Source: Orientallactaga sibirica | Lineage: Eukaryota; Chordata; Mammalia; Rodentia; Dipodidae | Length of the DNA stretch: 64,000 nt | NCBI GenBank assembly: GCA_036365145.1 | Contig: JAEOAD010000015.1 | Span: 7,247,501-7,311,500, forward strand | Reading direction: 5' to 3' | Shown: positions 56,845-64,000 of the stretch, in pieces | How the letters are laid out: each line of letters opens with the position of its first letter | How positions within the stretch are numbered: the stretch's first letter is position 1 | Position numbers and translations under genes: made by a program | The notes under the pieces: model-generated | The model's database searches: none | What the model was told of the DNA's origin: nothing | The model's input: the letters and a program-made list of their open reading frames with translations, nothing else

Positions 56845-57185
56845 GGAGCATTACAGGCTGAATTATATCACTTGCAAAATTTGTATGTTAAAGCCCTAAA
56901 CCATAGTACCTCAGAATGTGACATGGTCTTTAAAGAGGTAATTAAGTTAAAATAAGATGGAGAGAGAGCAAGAGTGGGGGGAGAGGAAGGGAAGAAGATA
57001 TAAGTAGATAGACAGACAGATAGATGGATGGATAGTTGGATAGACAGATAAATAGATAGATGTAATTAGGACCCAGGCACAAAAGACCTCAGCCTTCCAT
57101 GAGAAAACATATTGCTGTTGTTCAAGCTGACCAGCCTGTGCTACTTTATTCCCCAGTAGAAAACCAAGACAGTATGGCACTCATG
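56845..57185 (+). mobile_element. ancient MST/MLT-like MaLR LTR
   Basis: GTACCTCAGAATGTGACATGG, TTTAAAGAGGTAATTAAG and, near the 3' end, TTGCTGTTGTTCAAGC and CTGTGCTACTTTATTCC are in the order of a mammal-wide MaLR LTR. A GA/GATA microsatellite (about 56960-57062) lies inside it. Confidence 0.65.
56998..57062. repeat. (GATA)/(GACA)/(GATG) microsatellite
   Basis: Imperfect tetranucleotide run mixing GATA, GACA and GATG units. Confidence 0.9.
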
Positions 57186-57356
57186 TCACCTGAAGCTCAG
57201 ATGAAAACTCAAGTTTTAGTAAAAATAGAAACATTATCAGTCCTCACTGGCAATGCACCTTGTAGCTAAACATGTTCAAAGGCCATTTTGGGGGTGATGC
57301 ACCTTGGAGAGAAACAGGATGATATGTTTTTTATTTAAAAATCTCTACCATGTTGA

Positions 57357-57453
57357 AGTCCAGGTATATTCATTTGCAAATGCCTATGAACCATAGTTAC
57401 CTATAGATCAGACTAATGCAAAAATAACTCACATTATTTTAGCTGCATATTTT
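57357..57453. repeat. direct duplication, copy 1
   Basis: Pairs with 58318-58418: both contain AGTCCAGG(T/A)ATATTCATTTGCAAA, GCCTATGAAC/GCCTGTGAAC, GACTAATGCAAAA/AACTAATGCAAAA and TAACTCAC.TTATTTTA. About four-fifths identical by eye, same strand, 961 bp apart. Confidence 0.85.
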
Positions 57454-57544
57454 CTGAGGGACACATGTGCTCCATTTCCTTAGCCACCAGGCTCAGATGA
57501 TGGAGGGCCAGAAGGAAGAGCTACGAGAGAGGCCTCAGGTTCCT

Positions 57545-57550
<6 letters not shown>

Positions 57551-57579
<29 letters not shown>

Positions 57580-57726
57580 GTTTTTCGAGGTATAGGGTCT
57601 TACTCTGATCCAGGCTGACCTGCTGGAATTAACTATGTAGTCTCAGGATGGCCTCGAACTCAAAGCGATTCTCCTACCTCTGCCTCCCAAATTCTGGGAT
57701 TAAAGGCATGCGCCACCACGCCTGGC
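57551..57726 (-). mobile_element. B1 SINE with perfect TSD
   Basis: A minus-strand full B1 with a long poly(T) on the plus strand (57549-57578). It is flanked by the 16-bp TSD TCAGGTTCCTTCTTTT at 57535-57550 and 57727-57742. Perfect TSD and long tail imply a recent insertion. Confidence 0.97.
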
Positions 57727-57742
57727 TCAGGTTCCTTCTTTT

Positions 57743-58317
57743 AAACACATTTTGAAAGGAAATAAGAAAGGAAATAAGCAGACATAAATGTCCCTGCCTA
57801 TGATGAATCTGGGTGACTTATAGGACCAATAGTTTTGGTCAAGTGCCTGGCTCAACTCTTAGCAGAAGGATAATGAGAGTTGAACAGCAAGAGAGAATCT
57901 GTAGGGAAAGAGTAGAGTGGCCTTGGGGAAACTGAGGCAGGAATGGCTGGTGGCTATTGCTGTATTAAAGGAGGCCATTCTCCAAACTTCCAGGGTAGGC
58001 CTGATCTTTTCAAGGTTAGGATGTGGGGATGAACCTTGTCTAAGAGGCTGAACTCCTGGATGGGCTTTTGAACATTATCCCCACTCTCAGGTAAGGCTTC
58101 CTCTCTCCAAAGCACTTTGGCCAATACCCATTCTATCCTACTAGTAGTTGCATGGGCAAAGGGGCAGGAAGTGACTACTCATTGATGGATGATAAAAACT
58201 CAGGTGGGAGGGAATGTGAGGGAGAAGGATTGGGTCAGGAAGGGGCATACTCAGGCATGGCTTTCATTTCTCTGGCTTCTTAGCTGTCAGCCAGAGCAGG
58301 GGATCCTACTATGTGGG
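57743..58317. other. unique sequence
   Basis: Lies between the two copies of the direct duplication. Nothing else recognised. Confidence 0.45.
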
Positions 58318-58418
58318 AGTCCAGGAATATTCATTTGCAAAAGCCTGTGAACATTACTAGTTACTTATAGATAAAACTAATGCAAAATAACTCACCTTAT
58401 TTTACCTGTATATTTTGA
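58318..58418. repeat. direct duplication, copy 2
   Basis: See 57357-57453. The similarity fades on both sides, so this may be a two-copy dispersed repeat rather than a large segmental duplication. Confidence 0.85.
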
Positions 58419-58689
58419 CCCTCCCCCTTTCCTATCTTCATTTCTACTTTACTTTTCATCATGTCAATTTTGTCAGTAGCACTTGGCATCTTCTTCCTTT
58501 ACTTCTGCTCTAGTCTTTCTTAAAGAATGTCATCCTGCCTTCAGTCTCTTATTTCCATGGTTTTATTTGTTTCCTCCTAATTTACCTCAATAACATGATT
58601 ACATGAATCACTATTAAACAAAGCCTTGCTGGAATTCATCACTAAACACACTGGTCAATGCTAGCCTCAAGGAAACATAGAAAAGGAAA

Positions 58690-59750
58690 TATAGGCCAGC
58701 CTCACATAGAGAGGTAGAGGAGAACACATATGAAAAGATCAGCCATCATATAGTGAGGATCAGGAGAGCACATGTAATGATATCAGCATTCACACAGAGG
58801 ATCAGGAGGAGAACACATTTGATGAGATGAGCACTCACACAGAGAAAGATCAGGAGGAAATATGTGATGAGATGAGCACTCACACAGAGAAAGATCAGGA
58901 GGAAATATGTGATGGGATGAGCACTCACACAGAGAGGATCAGGAGGAGGACATGTGATGAGATGAGCACTCACACAGAGAAAGATCAGGAGGAGAACACA
59001 TGTGATGAAATTAGCACTCACACAGAGATGATCAGCAGGAGAGCACATGTGATGAAATGAGCACTCACACAGAGAGGATCAGGAGGAGGACATGTGATGA
59101 GATGAGCACTCACACAGAGAGGATCAGGAGGACACATGTGATGAGATGAGCACTCACACAGAGAGGATCAGGAGGACACATGTGATGAGATGAGCACTCA
59201 CACAGAGAGGATCAGGAGGACACATGTGATGAGATGAGCACTCACACAGAGAGGATCAGGAGAGCACATGTGATGAGATGAGCACTCACACAGAGAGGAT
59301 CAGGAGAGCACATGTGATGAGATGAGCACTCACACAGAGAGGATCAGGAGGACACATGTGATGAGATGAGCACTCACACAGAGAGGATCAGGAGAGCACA
59401 TGTGATGAGAGGAGCACTCACACAGAGAGAATCAGGAGGAGAACACATGAGATGAGATGAGCATACACAGAGAGGATCAGGAGAGCACGTGTGATGAGAT
59501 GAGCACTCACACAGAGAGGATCAGGAGAGCACATGTGATGAGATGAGCACTCACACAGGATCAGGAGAGCACATGTGATCAGAGAGCACATGTGATGAGA
59601 TGAGCACTCATGTGATGAGATGAGCACTCACACAGAGAGGATCAGGAGAATACATGTAATGAGATGAGCACTCACACAGAGAGGATCAGGAGAGCACATG
59701 TGATGAGATGAGCACTCACACAGAGAGGATCAGGAGGAGGACACGTGTGT
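58690..59750. repeat. 44-bp satellite-like tandem array, about 22 units
   Basis: The unit is GATGAGATGAGCACTCACAC followed by AGAGAGGATCAGGAGAGCAC and ATGT (44 bp). I count 22 occurrences of the GCACTCACAC core or a clear variant between 58786 and 59721. Units differ mainly at AGGAGAGCAC / AGGAGGACAC / AGGAGGAGAACAC and GAGAGGATC / GAGAAAGATC. Early units (before 59100) are the most diverse and central ones the most uniform. No unique spacers and no gene. The His/Thr-rich frames are artefacts. Confidence 0.97.
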
Positions 59751-60919
59751 TGAGGTCATCAGGGAGTAAAAGTGGAGTGGTGGTTCATACCTGTGCCAAG
59801 TGAGAAACATGAAGCAGTCAAGGGAAATGGGAGTGAACATTCATAGTTGTTGAGGCCATTACATTCCCCATGCAGCTTGTTCCTGGAAGGATTTTCCTAG
59901 CTGAAGAATCTTCATGTGTGTTTAATGTACAGCCCAGAAGAGCAGAGACTCTTCCTGAACCTGAAATGCTTTAGTGTATTTACCGTGAGAGACACTGAGC
60001 CCCAGTAATTCTCTTGTCTCAGTTTTTCAGTTCTTTGGTTACAGGCATACCTACCCATGCCTTGCTTTTATGTCAATGCTGGGGATCAAAATCATGTCTT
60101 CATTCTTGCACAGCAAGCTCTTTTACCTACTGAACTATCTTCCTAGCACTGCCTCTTAAATATGTCTCTTTAAATTTGGTTCAAAGTCTCAACTTAAAAA
60201 AATGAATATGTTCATGTGGTCTCTTTCTCTCTCTCTTTCTCTCTGTATAATACAGTGTATAGGAGTAGAAACCAACCTAGTCTTGGGTAACAGGAGGCCT
60301 CTCCTCAAGTGCCAAAAGTGACATTTAATCTGACACTTCAAGGATTGCTACCTAGCTTGATGTGGAAGTGCTAAGAAAATCCAGATCAAATTAAGCAACC
60401 CTCCCCTTTCTTTTTACCTTCTCCTGTATAAAGCAATACTCCAGGGAAGTCTTTCATTCAGTTACTCAGTCAACAAATATATATTTAATGCCTATTAGAA
60501 ACAAACCACTTTCCAATGCAGGAGAAATACAAAGATTAATAGGAGGTGGCTTCTGCCCCAAGGACTTTTCAGATTCATATGCCAGGTAAGGCAGGCTCAT
60601 AAATAGTGGAGATTTCAGGCCAAGTCTGGTATGTTTGTTGCTTGTTATTAAAACAGGTAAGAGCTCTGAGCAAGCTATGTTAGTGTTTTATGGAGTCTGT
60701 GTGAGGATCAGAAACTTCTTATTCCGGGGAAAGTGGTATTTTAGCCAAGCCTCAAATGTCAAGTAGGATACAAATAGACAAATTGTGTTTTGGCTTTGTA
60801 TGTAGAAGGGACACAGTTACAAAGGAATGGAGGCAGATTATTTTCAGAGATTAGCAAGTAGTCCTGTTTGTCATGTCCTCTATGATAAGGAAGATGTTAT
60901 AAAAGTAGACTCTGGAATG
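59751..60919. other. unique sequence with a B4 fragment
   Basis: 59985-60155 resembles a minus-strand B4 piece (GTCAATGCTGGGGATC, CTACTGAACTATCTTCC). The rest is unassigned. Confidence 0.45.
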
Positions 60920-61200
60920 GTGAGATATGGACTGAGGATATACCTTGTCAGCATGAAGACCTGAGTTCAGTCTCCAGTAATAATGCTGGATGTGGTTCCA
61001 GCAATGGGGAGGTGGAGATAGGAGGATCCCTGGAGCTTGCTGGCTAACCAGTGTAGCTTAATTGGTGAGCTCCAAGCCAAGGAGAAAACTTGTCTCAAAA
61101 AGAAGTGGATGGAATCAATGAAAGAACCTGTATCACAAAGAGGTGGATGCCATTCTTAAGAATAACATTTGAGATTGTTCTCTGGCATATACACACACAC
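60920..61200 (+). mobile_element. B4-like SINE
   Basis: Plus strand: TGGACTGAGGATATACC head, AGTTCAGTCTCCAGTAA, AGCTTGCTGGCTAACCAG and TGGTGAGCTCCAAG, ending in a CA-rich tail. An internal duplication of AGAGGTGGATG/AGAAGTGGATGG is visible. Confidence 0.7.
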
Positions 61201-61220
61201 ACACATATGCACACACACAT

Positions 61221-61396
61221 ATCTATGTCCACATACATATGAACATGCATATATACATGTATGCATACCACACATAGATGCATGCACCAAAGGGTGCTAT
61301 ATACACACATCTATGCCCACACACATATGAACTTGCATAAACACATGTATGTATAACACACATAGGTGCATGCACCAAAAAGGTGATGTCCATGCT
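61221..61396. repeat. two-copy 88-bp duplication in a CA/TATG-rich tail
   Basis: CTATGTCCACATACATATG at 61223 recurs as CTATGCCCACACACATATG at 61311, and GATGCATGCACCAAAGGGTG recurs as GGTGCATGCACCAAAAAGGTG. Grown from the tail of the preceding B4. Confidence 0.85.
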
Positions 61397-63700
61397 CTTG
61401 AAGATCAGTATGACAGTCTGTCCACACTTTGGCCAACAAGGGTGAATATGAAAGTAACTAAGCTGGAAGATGAGCATTTTAGAACTGTCACTTCAGTCAC
61501 CACTGCTGTGAGTAGAGGGAACAGAACTTGAAGGTGGTGGCTTGCTGGGAAGCTTTGGGACATTTCAGGTTAGAAGTACTGATTACTAGCCAGGTGGGGA
61601 CAGACGGGTAGATCCCAGAGGGTGACCCACTTCCAGGGCTTCCCCAGCAATGCTTCAAGATCTGTGAGCACAGGAAGGGATATCTAACTTATGATTGAGA
61701 CCAGTCAATGCATGTGCAAAGGAAGTTTTGTGTGTGTGTGGGGGTGGAGTTTCCTCAACATAGAATCTCATGGCAAGTCCAATGTGACAGAGGAGAAAGG
61801 ATGAGATCTGAGCAGGCCTGCTGGTGCTCAGGGAAGGCCAGGAGGTTTGCTAGGAAACAAGGGTTTGTGCCTACTTTCAGCTGGACCTTGCTCCATCAGG
61901 GGAAAATTAGTTTCTACCAAAAATTAGACCAAGAAAGATACACTTCAAGACAAGACAATCCCTGATCCTGGATTGGCCAGATCTGAGGAGTGTTCTGAAT
62001 CCCTGAGTGCAGGTCACTTCCTTTGGAGCTGCCAGCACCCTCCTGGATTACTTGACTTTCTTGTTCTCAGAAAGAGAAAGGAGCTTATTAAGTGAAGTGG
62101 CTGCCAAGTGTATTTCAAGATGAACAAAGCCTAGATCATTTTTTTCTCACCACATACCATACCTAATTGTATGAAGGGCAGGATTTATTTGGTTTGCATT
62201 ATGATTTTTTTCCCCAAGCTTAATTACAGTGTTAAAAAGGCACCTCCAACTTGAAAGGAACAAGCTACATGGTCCTGGAGACCAGCATGACCATTCTGAA
62301 TTTGAAACACAATTTCTTTGTGAAGAGAATTAATTGTATATGAAACTTTGTGGCTTATGTAAAACACATTTTTATGAAAATAAACTTGAACAGTCATTAT
62401 AATGAATAGTTGTTTTTAAATAAGAGTCTAACTGCATGGTGGTGCCAAAGCATTTTAGATGCCTTCTTTATGGGCTTTGTTTTGGGCTTGACTCTGCATT
62501 TACTAAGACAATATCAGGACCCTGGAGCTAAGTCTTAGCTTATAATTGGGAGTCAAATGTATAATTCCAATGATAGATTATTAAGGGAGGTAAGGAACTA
62601 AAAAAGCTTGTAAAGTGTTTAGCTCCAAATAACTTCATGAGTAAGTGATTCTCTGTTGGAAAACTCCAATATGTTAGTAGGGAATGTTATTTGGCCTCTG
62701 ACCAAGGAACTGATTGCAACACTTAGCCTTACATCTTTGAGGTGCTCTCTGGGCAATATAGAAGGTAGAATGGTGAGGGAGGAGCTTTACTTTTTCACTC
62801 TGCAACAGCAGCATGGGCTGTCCTCTCTCTGGCTCAGAGATCTGTGTGCCTCAGAGACCATTCAGTGCTTAGCTCTTTCAGCTGGACCAGGCCACATTGA
62901 AACTTGAGCTTGAACAATGTAGATCTCTGCGTTTCATCAGTGTAATGACATGTGCCTATGGAATTTGGTACAGTGAGTCATCCATAAGGTTGTACCTGGA
63001 AAAGTGGGGGATAAGATTTGGGTTGCAGAGCATCATTCTTGTTATATTGTGCCATTCCTTGTCCCTGTCCCCTCTTGTTGGGAAGGTCGGACTAGACCAG
63101 CACCATGGGCAGTGTATATTCACATCTTTCTATGAAGCAAGTGGAAAACTATTAAGCTTTTGAATATGTAGGAGCCTTGTTGGATGGTCCCCAATACTCA
63201 GGAGAATGCCTCTCTGATTTCCACACCCCACATCTGGTCTCTTCTCTACTAAATCATTAGCATTTATTCTGCATTTAAGGCCATGATTTTCTCCCTGTAA
63301 TGTGATCCTTATGTTTATGTAGACAAAAGCCTGTAAAAGAGGAAAGAAGGTCTACTTCAGTATTATGCAGAGACATTGCCTCTTCCCCATAACTGATTGA
63401 TACCCCCAGTATGGACGACCCACAATCCCCATGGGGAGGGTCCCTTTGAAGGGGGGAGGACAGGGAAGGGGCCAAGGATGGTACCAACATGTGCTGTTTA
63501 CACACTAATACATAACTAATAAAGAAAAACAAGAGGAAAGAAGGGCTCTCTTCCAGGGAGGAGCTCCTGCAGCCTCAGGAAGCTTGATGAATGGATGTCA
63601 GTGTGGTGAGCTGTCCTAAGTAGATTCTTTCTTCTGCATTACACACAGAGGGACCTGGGATGACACAAGAAACACTACAGGTACATGTAAAGACTGGCCA
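61397..63700. other. unique sequence with repeat-poor AT-rich core
   Basis: No transposable element recognised. 62130-62500 is AT-rich with TAATTA-type words and little microsatellite content, a candidate conserved noncoding block. No gene called. Confidence 0.4.
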
Positions 63701-63721
63701 TACACACACACACATATATTT

Positions 63722-63852
63722 TAGGTAGGGTCTCGCTCTAGCCCAGCCTGACCTGGAGTTCACTATGTAGTAGTCTCAGGGTGGCCTTGAACTCACAGTG
63801 ATCTTCTTACCTCTGCCTCCTGAGTGCTGGGATTAAAGGTGTATGCCTGGCT
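63722..63852 (-). mobile_element. B1 SINE, minus strand
   Basis: GGTAGGGTCTCGCTCTAGCC to GATTAAAGGTGTATGCCTGG. It carries an extra TAG (TATGTAGTAGTCTCAGG) near its middle. A (CA)n precedes it at 63700-63714. Confidence 0.9.
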
Positions 63853-64000
63853 ATATATATACCTGTAGAAACACTTTCAAATTTCAAAGTATTGAAGTGC
63901 ATTTTGGTCTGGTCCCCAAATGCATGATTGGGAACATGGGTTCTTGACCTTTCCCTCCCCTTTCAGTAGCAGGGATCAGTGAATCAATTCAAACCCATTA

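Noticed and set aside
58690..59750. CRISPR-like array or a His/Thr-rich repetitive protein
   Set aside because: Units are head-to-tail with no unique spacers and no cas genes, the host is a mammal, and frames break at length-variant units.

Overview
This window looks like mammalian, specifically rodent, intergenic or intronic DNA. I find no intact host protein-coding gene, rRNA or tRNA gene, or CRISPR array. Three repeat classes point to a rodent: B1 (7SL-derived) SINEs, composite B4-like SINEs and MT-like ERVL-MaLR LTRs. About seventeen copies of a tRNA-derived SINE begin GGGCTGGAGAGATGGCTTAG, carry a B-box-like GGTTCAATTCCCC and end in (TC)n then (AAATA)n. They fit the B2-superfamily SINE known from jerboas (DIP), and the B1 copies have non-murine diagnostic bases. 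I therefore infer a dipodoid (jerboa-like) rodent with moderate confidence. No database was searched.

Layout. 1-8 kb: SINE/B4 mosaics and a 5'-inverted L1 remnant. 8.06-8.23 kb: a pure 34-unit CCCAT-type array. 8.5 kb, 23.6 kb and 47.5 kb: three solo LTRs of one family, each flanked by 5-bp target-site duplications (TSDs). 10-13.5 kb: two SINEs inserted at one target site, then a complete LTR-internal-LTR MaLR element. 14-25 kb: L1 3'-end pieces, a 73-bp duplication and a six-copy 47-bp minisatellite. 25-29 kb: mostly repeat-poor, AT-rich DNA. 29.15-29.63 kb: a pyrimidine tract. 29.9-38.1 kb: a decayed, near-full-length L1 on the minus strand with 5'UTR, ORF1, ORF2 and 3'UTR, itself carrying a nested L1 fragment and a SINE. 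38-47 kb: largely unique DNA with a few LTRs and B4s. 47.9-51.1 kb: an ancient L1 filled with SINEs and microsatellites. 51-58 kb: unique DNA, old LTR/L1 remnants and a duplicated ~100-bp block. 58.7-59.75 kb: a ~22-copy, 44-bp satellite-like array. 60-64 kb: mostly unique.

No genes can be shown to work together here. What the sequence supports is a chronology of insertions from nesting and TSDs (L1 tail, then B1, then solo LTR at 23-24 kb; B4, then MaLR LTR at 41 kb; L1, then SINE and L1 tail at 31-34 kb), plus several candidate regulatory or structural features. These are SINE-borne CTCF-like cores, a YY1-like site at the L1 5' end, G4- and H-DNA-prone arrays, repeat-poor AT-rich blocks and one possible splice-bounded exon. 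Boundaries of old repeats are approximate, and family names assigned by eye are tentative.
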